Shown: piece after piece, positions 11,301 through 20,330 of the stretch
Numbering within the stretch: position 1 is the first letter of the stretch
Layout of the letters: the number at the start of each line of letters is the position of its first letter
Source: Xiphophorus maculatus
Lineage: Eukaryota; Chordata; Actinopteri; Cyprinodontiformes; Poeciliidae
Reading direction: 5' to 3'
Length of the DNA: 64,000 nt
NCBI RefSeq assembly: GCF_002775205.1
Contig: NC_036453.1
Coordinates: 31,287,213 to 31,351,212, forward strand
Position numbers and translations under genes: made by a program
The notes under the pieces: generated by a model
The model's input: only the letters and a program-made list of their open reading frames with translations
Database searches by the model: none
What the model was told of the DNA's origin: nothing

Positions 11301-14300
11301 TTATTTTTGTTATATTTGTCCAAAGATTAGGGTAGTTTATAAACAAAATGGATGATTTATTGGTGCATCTTATAATTGTATATATTGTAAATAATACATC
11401 TCCACACTTTGGTGACATCCTTCACCAAAGTGTGGAGATGTATATAATCTATATAATGTATATTTTATTTTTTAAGTACAAAAATAAACAAAAACAAAAG
11501 TATTACACCAAAACCAAGGCAAACGCTGATCCTGTCAGTAATTATTTCAAATTTTCTGATTTAATGATTTTGAAAATGTGTGAAAAAAAACCCTTTAAAA
11601 GTTCCAAGAAGAAGAATTTAAATTTGAATCCTGAATAATAATAACATGTTGTTTTCTCTTTACAGCTGGTGGTTCACCTGTACAAACAGATGGTAGGTAT
11701 TACTTCATGAACTGATTTCATCCACTGTGTACACTATTGGTAAGTGCATATTTTTAAAAGTATTTCTTGTTTTAAACAGGGGGAACAGAAGTTGGTGAGT
11801 TGAACCATCAGATATTAGGCTCACATTTTCAAACATACCTGTTCATAGTTCATAAAATATTGTCACTTTGGTATCTCGTTTTAAATTCTCTCTAAAATTC
11901 AGGTGGAACAGGACTTCCCCCTGGAGGTGAGAGTTAATCATTGCAGTGTATTCCAATTGTTTCATATGACCGAAACCAGGAAGAAAACTTGCTTTGATTT
12001 AATTTTCTGATTTATGCAGGTCCTGGAGGTGATCTCTCCGGGGGAGGACTCCAACAAGTCAGTCCTCTCAAACCTCCAGGTGAATAAAATGAGTCTGGTT
12101 TAGGCACAACAAACATTATTGTTACCTTTAAACTATTCTTATTCCCTTTTCTGCACTAAAACATGAGAAGAAATACAAGGACAAGATGAGTAAGAAATAA
12201 AATAAAATAAGAGAACAGAGTTATAGTAGTTATATCCCTAGAATATCTTCACATTTTATCAAATTACAATCAAAAACATTATTTATGTTATTGCAATTTT
12301 TTGTGGCAGATCAACAAAGTAGATTATAACCGTAAAGTGAAAAGTAATTTATAAATGCCAATATTGTTATTAATAAAATTCTGAAAAAAGTGCCTTACAT
12401 TTACACTCAAATCTTTTAAAATTTTAATAAGATCAATGTTTTAAAGGTAAACAGATTCCACACGTTATTCATGTCTGAGTAAATAGAGTCAGAGGGGAGT
12501 AGAGTACCTAAAACGTTTACTCAAGTAAGAGTAGCAGTACTTCAACATATTTTTACTCAAGTAAAAGTAAAAAGTAGCCATCCAAACATTTATCAAGTAA
12601 GAATAAAAAAGTATCTGATAAAAAGTCTACTCAACTACTGAGTAACAGATTAAATGTCACTCATTTAATATTTAAAATTTACATCGTCAGACGGAGCAAA
12701 ATATAAAGTTAAGTGGAAATTTTGGTATTTTAAGGATAAAAATAGCAATAATTCATATAAGGAACAAAAAAATGACAAAATGATTTTTTTCTGCAGGTGT
12801 GTGTCTGGTGAATTTGTGGTTATAACATGTTTGTTTTCCATTCAATGGGTAGAAAATCCAGAAATTTTACTACAGCAAGAGATATAAAATTACTCAAGTA
12901 AAAGAAAAAAGTAAAAGTACTCCTAAAAGTAAAGTTTTTCAAAAAAAAGTTAGTCAAGTAAATGTAATTGAGTATATGAAACTAGTTACTACCCAACTCT
13001 GAATACAGGTAATCAGAAAAACAGCCTGGAAACTATGGAGGAGCAACATCTATGCTGTTCGGTCATCAAATAGATTTTGTAATGTTTTTGGGTTTGTCTT
13101 ACAGGTGTTCCAAGAGGCGACACACCAGGTGAGGGAGATGGGGAAGGAGGTCCTGATGGAGAAAAAGATGGAAAGCCCAGGAGTCCGATCGGCGCCGGGG
13201 GAACTGGAGACGTTTCTGGAACACAAACAGGAGTGGGAAGAGGCGACAGTCCAGCCACTGGAAGTGAAATCAGACCAGCAGGAGGAACAGCGAAACCACC
13301 TCAAGGTCCTGATTTGATCAACTATACAACTAACAAACGAATGGACTAAAGTTACAGGAAAAAAAAAATCAGAACAAATTCTGGAAAAAATTTTTTAAAT
13401 TATTTTATAGGTGTTGGACCAGGTGGAGTCGGTGGGGTGGCAGGAGTTGGGATGGTACCTGGAGCTGGTGGGATAGCAACAGAAGTCGTAAAACCTGGAA
13501 AAAGTGAGCAGCAGCCATGTTTTATCTTCAGAATGTTTTTCATTCATCTGTAATTTACTGACATTTAATTTATACATCTCACTTATCGTCTGCTGCAGGC
13601 TACGGTGCAGGTGGAGTTTTACCAGGTGGAGGTACGTAAACTTGCACTCCAACGTTAGAAAACGCTTGAACTGTGGTACAGCATGTACGTTCTGTCCAAC
13701 TCAGGTCCACGGTACCCTGGTGCTGGTGGCTATGGTACTGGTACAGGAGGTTTTGGTGTAGGTCCAGGTGGATATGGTACTGGGTCTGGTGGATTTGGGA
13801 GACCCATTGGCGGTTCTGGCAGTGTTGGGACTCCTGGGGTTGGAACGGGCCCTGGAGGTGTAGCACCAGGCTCAGGTAGCGTCAGCGTTGGGCTGGGTGG
13901 ATATGGTGGTGGCATCGGACCTGATGGTAGGTTCACTAGTACAAACATTTAAAAAATAAAAACAAGTAAAACAGTTGGATTTGTGTTTAGTTTAAAAAGA
14001 CTCTAACAGGGAACCTGTTTATAATTTGTGTTAACCAGGTTCTAGATATGGCACCGGTTCCGGACCTGGGAAACCCCCAAAAAGTATGAAAGCACAGAAT
14101 AAGTGCAGATTATAATGGGAGGAAACTGGAACTGAACAGGATTTAATTTCAGGTTATGGAGCTGGAGCTGGCCTTGGCAGCTATGGAACTGGATCAGGGG
14201 GAGTTGGTCCAGGTGGCTTGGTGCCTGGTGGTGGTTACGGACCCAGCGGTACTGGTCAAGCCGGACTTGGTCCTGGTTCTGCTGGCACAGGACTGGGAGG

Positions 14301-17300
14301 TGTTGGAACTAGACCAGGTACCTTTGGTGGTGTTGGTTCTGGTGGAGTAGGGCCTATTCCTGGAGTTTATACTGGAGGTCAAGGACTGGGAGCAAGAAAA
14401 CCGTCAAAAACAGGTAGAATAATAAATACATTTAATAATTAAATACTGTGACACATTTCAAAACGTTAAACTTTGTTGACAGGCTACGGAACATCACTTG
14501 GTGGAGCTGGATATGGACAAGGTAATTTAATTTTATTCATTTATTTTAAAAGGGAAAAAGCACATTGATGAACGTGATTAAACCCATGAATGAGCCAGTT
14601 TTCCCTCACATGTTGATAACAGGGTTTCCTCCAGTTTACCATAAGCCTGGCGGGCCACCAGGCTTGCCTCCCCCCCACCAGACTTAGCATCATTGTTTAA
14701 TTTAAACAGGCAGCAACTGCACTGTCCCTGCACCTGCCCTTTGACCCCACAAGATATTATTTCCCAATCATGATGCCTGCTCATGTACTATTAACATTTT
14801 TTAACATGAAAACATATTGGGCTGCTGGTGGACTGTGTTAGTGCCCCTACCAATGGGCCTAGCAGGTTTTCTGGTATGAAACTAAAATAAAGAAAATTCA
14901 CATTATGCTGATAAAGAGAAAAAGAAACTAAAAATGTATAAGAAAAACTAAGGTTGAAGCCAAACATCATGGATTCAATAAATATAGTAGGGCGGGAGGC
15001 AGAGGGACACGTTTTTTCAAAACTTATGTTATACTGTCAGGACATCATGACATTTTAATAAATATGTAAAATAAATATATGATTTTTAAAAAATGTTAAC
15101 TCTTGCATTAAAAAGCATCTAAAGTTTATTTCTTTCAAAGTGTCAAGCTAGAACAGAATGTGTATCGCCATTTTTCAGGTGCAGCAGGAGGAGTCGCACC
15201 TGGTGGAGCTGGAACTGGACCTGGCAGATATGGACCTGGTTCTTTTGGGACTGGAGGAGTCGCACCTGGTGGAGCTGGGACTGGACCTGGCAGATATGGA
15301 CCTGGTTCTTTTGGGACTGGAGGAGTCGCACCTGGTGGAGCTGGGACTGGAACTGGAGGCTTTGGACCAGCTGGTGCTGGAACTGGAGGCTTTGGACCAG
15401 CTGGTGCTGGAACTGGAGGCTTTGGACCAGCTGGTGCTGGAACTGGAGGCTTTGGACCAGCTGGTGCTGGAACTGGAGGCTTTGGACCTGCTGGTGCTGG
15501 AACTGGAGGCTTTGGACCTGCTGGGGTTGGGATTGCAACTGGTTTTGGACCTGCTGGTCAAGGACTAGGAAAAAGGAAACCTAAATCTGGTATGTAGGGT
15601 TCACACAGGTAGACATAAAAATGGGTTTGATTTAAAAAAAATAATAAAACACAGTTTGATTTTTATCTTTTCATCTCTGCACATCCAGGTTATGGAGGAA
15701 CTGGTTATGGTCCAGGTAATCCAGTTTAAGTTTAATCAATAATGAATTGTTTATATCTATATTTATATCTTTAATGCACTCTTTGTCCTGACAGGAGGTT
15801 CAGGAGGAGCCGGTCTTGGTGGAACTGGAGCTAGACCTGGAGGATACAGCCCAGGTGGCACTGGGGGTGCTGGATCCACTGGTTTTGGTTCTGGAGGAAC
15901 TGGAGGAGGCAGCTTTGGTACTGGAGGAACTGGAGGAGGCAGCTTTGGTCCTGCAGGAACTGGAGGAACTGGAGGGACTGGAGGAGGCAGCTTTGCTCCT
16001 GCAGGAACTGGAGGGACTGGAAGAGGCAGCTTTGCTCCTGCAGGAACTGGAGGGACTGGAGGAGGAAGCTTTGGACCTGGTGGCCAAGCACTTGGATCAA
16101 GAAAGTCTGGATATGGTTCAACTTTGGGTGCAACTGGATATGGACAAGGTAGATTTCTCTAATATGCCGTTTTAAAAACAAAACATTAAAAAGGTTGAGG
16201 TTATACTTTGCCGATGGTGCTGGTCTTTTACCCCCTACATCCATAGCTTTACCGTCAAAAAGGACAAACAAATTATAGTGGGTTAAAACAGGGAAATTCT
16301 GAAACATCTAACTAAGAACACTGTCTCACAGTAATTCCTGACAGTGTTCTGGGAATCCGGTCTGAACAATGTCTGCAACTGACCTTTCACACAAGCATTG
16401 AATAACGAGACAAACCAACCATGTAAATGTTGACATTTCATTACTGAGTTTGCTCCAGACAATTTCCTGCTTTGGGCTGGGATCTGGATGCATGCTACAT
16501 TTACAGACATGACATAATAAAGCCTCATTGAGTGTGCTGATCATTCATATACATTGGTCGCTTTTGCCTCATTTTTTTAAATATTAAGAATATGATTAAT
16601 CTGTTATGTAAAATCACCTGTTTTTGAGCTTCACATCATGTTTATGTTATTCCTTCATCAAAACATACCTGGAGAGTTGCTTTGACTCTTTCATGCATGT
16701 TTGAGAAATCCTTGAATCTCCTGTTGCAACCATTCAAGCCAAAATGCCTGCTGTCTCAGAGCATTCCTCCCCTTGACTCAGCTCCTTCAGACTAGTGGCA
16801 GCAACAATTAGCAAACACCTGATGGAACTGAGTTTAACATACAAGCTGCTGCAAGTGCAACACTCCTGAAAACCTTCTTAAAGGCTTCATGGAGAAACAT
16901 TGTTCTGATGACATGCTGAAGGCAGATTGTCAAAAAGAGCAGAAGCTTCTTAAAGAGACAGAGGCCCAATTTCAAGGTGTCAAATTCCTTTTAAGTCATG
17001 TTTGATATATACATCATTTAGCATCAGATTGTGCTACAAAATGAGAAGATGTGCCTGCAAAAGACTGCACCTTAAATTTAAAACTATTTATTTTCTTTTT
17101 ATTTCTTGTGTAAATGATCTGATTTTTTACTACACCAACTGAGTTGCCTGTAATTTATCTAAACAAGATTACTTACCTCTGGCCTTCTTGTGCAGGAGTT
17201 GGAAGCCGTCCAGGTCCAGGAACAGGAGGATATGTAGGAGGGGGACCAGGCAGGATACAACTTTCAAAAAGACATTGCTCTTAAACTTAGTGTTCTTCAG

Positions 17301-19136
17301 ATTTTATTTGCTATAAAATGCTGTATTACACAGAGAAATGTATGTCACTTACTCACCTCAACTTGCTTGTTCAGGTACTGCAGCTGGAGGTGCAGGAGGT
17401 ACTGGAGGAGGTCAAACAGTTGGAGGAGTAGGCGGTCTACCAGGTTCGTACCACAGAGCTCTGAAAAATAAAAACTAATTTATTATTAACCACAATATAA
17501 AAATGAACAATAAAAACACATTCAGATGAAGCAAAAAATCGTAACTGTCTAACAGTTCAGGCGAAACAGTTTTAAATTGTAATGTGTATGTTACACCAGG
17601 AGGGGGAGCTGTGCCTGGATATGGCGGAGTGGCAGGAGGAGGCTATCCAGGTAAAATGACCTTCACCGGATAACAGGCATTCTTATAAAGAAATGTTTCA
17701 GTCTTGAAGTTGCTGTTTGTGTCGTCTTAAAAATGACTTAAAAACGCCTCGATGAAACTATTGTTAACAGAATCTATTGTTAACTGTGACTTTTCCTGCT
17801 ATTGTTCCCTAGGATATGCAGGGACCGGACAAAAATGTAAGAAAACTTACTTTGTACTCTAATTGAGCCACAGCATTCAGCATTCACAGAGTCTATATTA
17901 ACTGAAAGCAAGCAGCTTCCTTTAGACGTTTGGTTTAGCACAACATATATTAATTTTAGTTACCTTTTAAAAACCATTTTTTTTAAAAACTTGGATTTTT
18001 CTGTGGAAATTAGCAAAATCACTATTTTTATTTTTCACAACTTTCAGCCAAAGCACAGAAGGCAGCCAAATATGCAGCCATGCAGGGGTTCCTTGGAACT
18101 GGAGGCTACAGAGGTAACAAAGATCAAATTATATAACCTGTTGTTCCAGAAGTTATTGTGATAATATTGTTTTTGAGACCATTTTCAAGTAATATAATGG
18201 TAGCCAAATAATGCAGGATCACATTTTCAAAGATCAATAAACTTTAAATTCTAATGAAGATTTAACAATGGAACTGGAAGACATTTTAAATATACAAATA
18301 AAATGGATACTGAGGTCTCTGTAAACAAAATTGTTCTTAAAAAAAAAGCTAGCGGAGACTGAAAACTTTTGTTATGCAGTTTTTTGTAGAAAGAAAGAAA
18401 AGAGAAAAATGATAAATAATGCAAATGGAAATTATTGAGCTTGTTTTAATTCAGCGTGCAATTCATTGATTTATTGATTTAAGAAAGGGTTGGAGCTCCC
18501 TTAGGCCTTCAGAACTGGCTTACTGTCTCTAGAGAAATAACACATTTTTGGAAATAAAAGTGTCACTGTTGACATAAACACGGCATTTTCATCCACACAA
18601 CTACCTTTCAACTGATATTTCCTCTTTTGAGTGGTTACTGTGTGAAAACCACAGTAGTTTTGAAGTTTCTGAAAAACTTCTCCTTCAGGAAGTCAGCTTC
18701 AGACGCCTAAATGCATTAAATTGTTACCATTTGATTTACGTCAACAAGTAAACAGAACAGATGTACCTAATAAAGTGGCCAGTAAATGCATATCTATTCA
18801 AACAAAAGAATTATCACAGGATATCCTGCTTTCTTTCTTGAGAAAAACATGTTGCAATTAGTTATTCAGCTACTAAAGAAACAGAAACTTTGTGACTTTT
18901 CATTACAATCAAGATATTTGACGTCTCGTATGAAAAGAAGTAAAATCTATTTGTCACAGAATAAGGAAAAGTATTATATGTCTAAGACATATGATAATAC
19001 GTCTTAGACATATTATCTAAGACGTATTATGTCTTAGATAATACGTCTTTGTACATCAGCTGGAGAGTAACTGTCTTTGTTCCTGCTATTAGCTGGAGGC
19101 TGTCAGGGAAACTACTGTGGCCGAAGGAGGAAGTGA
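1..19136 (+). CDS. eln: Elastin (tropoelastin), 5' truncated by the window edge
   Basis: Secreted monomer of elastic fibres, cross-linked through lysines by lysyl oxidase. I placed 48 exons by matching AG/GT borders to one open frame: 1-658, 1188-1259, 1397-1444, 1531-1593, 1682-1723, 1845-1907, 2019-2063, 2144-2392, 2581-2616, 2709-2954, 3058-3090, 3187-3894, 4026-4058, 4155-4673, 4805-4837, 4934-5356, 5440-5469, 5673-5888, 7353-7385, 7548-7715, 7803-7835, 7924-7974, 8103-8132, 8809-8904, 9008-9055, 9154-9207, 9296-9382, 10516-10539, 11666-11692, 11780-11794, 11903-11926, 12020-12079, 13105-13305, 13411-13503, 13599-13631, 13705-13926, 14039-14083, 14153-14413, 14483-14521, 15179-15589, 15689-15715, 15795-16148, 17196-17249, 17375-17443, 17600-17650, 17813-17836, 18048-18113, 19093-19136. 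All internal exons are multiples of 3 and introns are phase 1, as in known elastins. About 2,086 residues are visible, far longer than mammalian tropoelastin (roughly 750). Signal peptide and first exons lie before base 1. Confidence 0.96.
2581..5469 (+). repeat. eln: Tandemly duplicated exon-intron cassettes of elastin
   Basis: Four units each pair a large Gly-rich exon with a 30-33 nt cross-link exon: 2709-2954 with 3058-3090, 3187-3894 with 4026-4058, 4155-4673 with 4805-4837, and 4934-5356 with 5440-5469. Three of the small exons encode the same [12 protein letters not shown]. The intron after each of these three is 96 bp (3091-3186, 4059-4154, 4838-4933) and almost identical; introns 3895-4025 and 4674-4804 are both 131 bp and nearly identical. 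The three later large exons all open with the same 15 or so residues ([14 protein letters not shown]). This is recent tandem duplication including introns. Confidence 0.95.
4979..5356 (+). repeat. eln: 42-bp coding minisatellite in an elastin exon
   Basis: A 14-residue unit, [14 protein letters not shown], is repeated about nine times with only a few differences (CCC/CCT, and GGT to AGT giving Ser for Gly). The near identity at third codon positions points to recent expansion or gene conversion rather than old selection. The exon stays in frame and ends at donor 5357. Confidence 0.93.
5673..8132 (+). other. eln: Elastin exon block 3: alternating repeat and small exons
   Basis: Exon 5673-5888 (Gly/Leu/Val-rich, 72 codons) is followed by cross-link exon 7353-7385 ([12 protein letters not shown]), hydrophobic exon 7548-7715, cross-link exon 7803-7835 ([12 protein letters not shown]), 7924-7974 and 8103-8132. 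The Lys-Tyr-Gly or Lys-Phe-Gly ending is shared by most of this gene's short cross-link exons. Donor 7386 (GTGGGA) is weak; the others are ordinary. Confidence 0.9.
5889..7352 (+). repeat. Large elastin intron filled by an old degenerate interspersed repeat
   Basis: The 1.46-kb intron holds a poly(T) run near 5947-5963 and two related segments about 745 bp apart. Around 6341 and 7086 both read GGCATT, then a few differences, then AAAGTTATCAAAAGCTT. Around 6527 and 7271 both contain CCCCTT followed by GAACAGGAAGT. No transposase reading frame is visible. It looks like a decayed repeat with an internal duplication; family not identified. Confidence 0.55.
8692..8724 (+). pseudogene. Probable dead elastin cross-link exon
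   Basis: A 33-nt stretch translates in the expected phase as [12 protein letters not shown], a cross-link exon by length (33 nt like its siblings), composition and placement between repeat exons. It has a pyrimidine tract (8675-8686) and a donor (GTAAAC at 8725). The base before it is A, so the border is CAA/G where CAG/G is expected. The nearest AG (8691-8692) would start the exon one base late, giving 32 nt and a frameshift. I infer that it is skipped; a sequence error or polymorphism at 8691 is the alternative. Confidence 0.6.
9477..10485. mobile_element. pogo/Tigger-like terminal repeats enclosing a Tc1 fragment
   Basis: The left end reads CAGTGAACCCTCG and the right end is the inverse of CAGTAAACCCTCG, a 12/13 match, flanked on both sides by TA (9475-9476 and 10486-10487), the target duplication of the Tc1/mariner/pogo superfamily. 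The short outer sequences have no transposase of their own. A different element sits inside, so this is nested. It lies in the elastin intron between exons 9296-9382 and 10516-10539. Confidence 0.75.
9644..10400 (-). mobile_element. Defective Tc1-like transposon, internally deleted
   Basis: The left end CACTGCCTGGCC preceded by TA is a Tc1-type terminus. On the - strand, 10357-10139 encodes the N-terminal helix-turn-helix part (segments such as [20 protein letters not shown]) with a frameshift before the next part. 10139-9885 continues through [15 protein letters not shown], containing the first catalytic Asp. 9880-9720 encodes the end of the protein ([17 protein letters not shown]). The segment between, with the rest of the DDE site, is missing and the far terminal repeat is not recognisable, so it is non-autonomous. 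Confidence 0.85.
10540..11665 (+). other. Elastin intron with a perfect hairpin
   Basis: This 1.1-kb AT-rich intron contains a perfect inverted repeat, 11394-11415 against 11422-11443 (22-nt stem, 6-nt loop). I see no coding sequence or transposase in the remainder. Confidence 0.6.
12490..13001. mobile_element. hAT-like MITE, CAGAG...CTCTG family
   Basis: About 510 bp in an elastin intron, starting CAGAGGGGAGTAG and ending in the inverse of CAGAGTTGGGTAGTAACTAG. It is packed with the motif ACTCAAGTAAAAGTA, typical of a common fish MITE. No clear 8-bp target duplication remains. Related copies are at about 43044-43531 and, truncated, about 21950-22164. Confidence 0.7.
13599..16148 (+). other. 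eln: Elastin exon block 5: Tyr-rich and FGPAG repeat exons
   Basis: Exons 13599-13631, 13705-13926, 14039-14083 (ends GKPPKS), 14153-14413 (ends ARKPSKTG), 14483-14521, 15179-15589 (six copies of a 30-nt unit [10 protein letters not shown], ends GKRKPKSG), 15689-15715 and 15795-16148. Here the Lys/Arg cross-link motif is of the KP type and sits at the 3' end of the large exon. In 15795-16148 the motif SRKSGYGS is followed directly by GATGYGQG with no intron, whereas the preceding pair has an intron at that point. Intron 14522-15178 holds nothing I recognise. Confidence 0.9.
16149..17195 (+). other. Long elastin intron without recognisable content
   Basis: About 1 kb between exons 15795-16148 and 17196-17249. 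Only short frames occur on either strand, with no family resemblance. No terminal repeats seen. Confidence 0.5.
17196..19136 (+). other. eln: Elastin 3' exons and conserved C-terminal tail
   Basis: Exons 17196-17249, 17375-17443, 17600-17650, 17813-17836 and 18048-18113 lead to terminal exon 19093-19136. Exon 18048-18113 encodes [15 protein letters not shown], a KA-type cross-link domain with K-x3-K then AAKYAA spacing. The last exon encodes [14 protein letters not shown] then TGA: two Cys four residues apart and a basic end, the hallmark of the tropoelastin C-terminus used in microfibril and cell-surface binding. Exon 17196-17249 appears to use a GC donor at 17250. Confidence 0.93.
18960..19048. 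repeat. Cluster of overlapping inverted repeats before the last elastin exon
   Basis: The words GTCTTAGA, TCTAAGAC, AATACGTCTTAGA and its inverse TCTAAGACGTATT alternate here, so several hairpins can form. It ends 44 bp before the terminal exon at 19093, covering the branch-point region. Confidence 0.8.
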
Positions 19137-20330
19137 GAGACCGACCGACAGGAAGTGACCTCATTGACACAACAGTGGTGCTATAGCATGATTACAGCTT
19201 GTGAATGTCTTAGCTGATTTAGAAACTAAGGCCTTAACACGTTCGAAAAGCTACATTTCTATACATGTTTCTGAATATTTCTTAAAATCAGCCTTCTGTT
19301 GTAGACTAGTTTAATTTAACAATGTATTTACATTAGTTTTCTACAAGAAAAGAACAAAAATTGGAGAAAACAATTTATTATAAAGTCTGTCTAGGCTGAG
19401 AATCCAAAACAACGAGTCACATTTTATGGCCAAGCTGTTAAATATAATGTTTTGTTCTGCTGTGTTAGATATGAACTGCAATATTGTTTATTATGATTTT
19501 TTTGGGCAGATCCTTCAGCTCTGTCTGCATGCTGACGCACTGTTAAGATACTATTCAATAAAATTGCCTTAATACACTAACACTGAATTTATCTTTAGTT
19601 TCACAGTTGTCAAAGTCATTTTTAACCCAAACATTTTAGACGGATCTATAAGCTTTCAGTAGATAAAATACAGATATTTTTGTTTTTGTGGAAGGAAGAA
19701 CAACAGCTTTAATGTTCTTCCTATAATCCTTGAACAGATTTTGTTCGTGTCACTGTATTCACACCTCAGGACCTGCAGATTTTAACATTTCTTACAAAGT
19801 AACAAAGAATTTTTAATGTAAAATTCTAGTTAATGTGTTTGTATTTATGCAGTAAGGATGTTGTATTGTTACAGAAAGTAACAATGTGACTTTCTGTCAG
19901 ATTTTTTATGTGACATTGATAAAATCTAACCAAATATGAATTATGAGAAAAAAGGACAACAACTTTTAACTACTTTTCATTCTTGTCTTGTAACACTGTT
20001 GAAAAAAAATGAGCTCACACTTACTAGTATTTTTAAATTATGCAAATAAATGTATTTGGACACTTCTTTTATTTGCCTACATCTTGTAAGTGGGCGTTTT
20101 GAAACATGTCTAACACCTTCATAAATAGATTGTGTGTTTTCTACATTGTCCCTAGGAATCTAGATATTTTAAAATCTTAATGTAAATGAGCTTGTCTTTC
20201 TATCCTGTAGCTCTACATGTGTTTAACATTTGTTTTGTTTGTTTTGCCTATGAAGAAAATTATGAGGTTTTGTACATTGTTTCCTGAAGTAAAGAGAAGA
20301 ACAATAAAATCTGGTTCTAATATGGAGTTT
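19137..20330 (+). other. eln: Elastin 3' untranslated region
   Basis: Sequence after the elastin stop without further coding exons. AATAAA signals at 19557-19562 and 20303-20308 suggest two alternative 3' ends, about 0.45 and 1.2 kb long. Confidence 0.6.

Larger units (their letters stand above)
8809..13503 (+). other. eln: Elastin central hydrophilic insert with RGD motifs and sequons
   Basis: Eleven exons (8809-8904, 9008-9055, 9154-9207, 9296-9382, 10516-10539, 11666-11692, 11780-11794, 11903-11926, 12020-12079, 13105-13305, 13411-13503) keep the elastin phase but not its usual composition. They are rich in Asp, Glu, Ser, Thr, Gln and Asn, e.g. [17 protein letters not shown] and [17 protein letters not shown]. 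Three NGT sequons lie at 8862-8870, 9346-9354 and 10521-10529; RGD codons lie at 13113-13121 and 13239-13247. Few lysines occur, so this is unlikely to be a cross-link region. Donor 13306 (GTCCTG) is poor; GTGAAA at 13264 would end that exon at 13263, also in frame, and both RGDs would remain. Confidence 0.8.
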
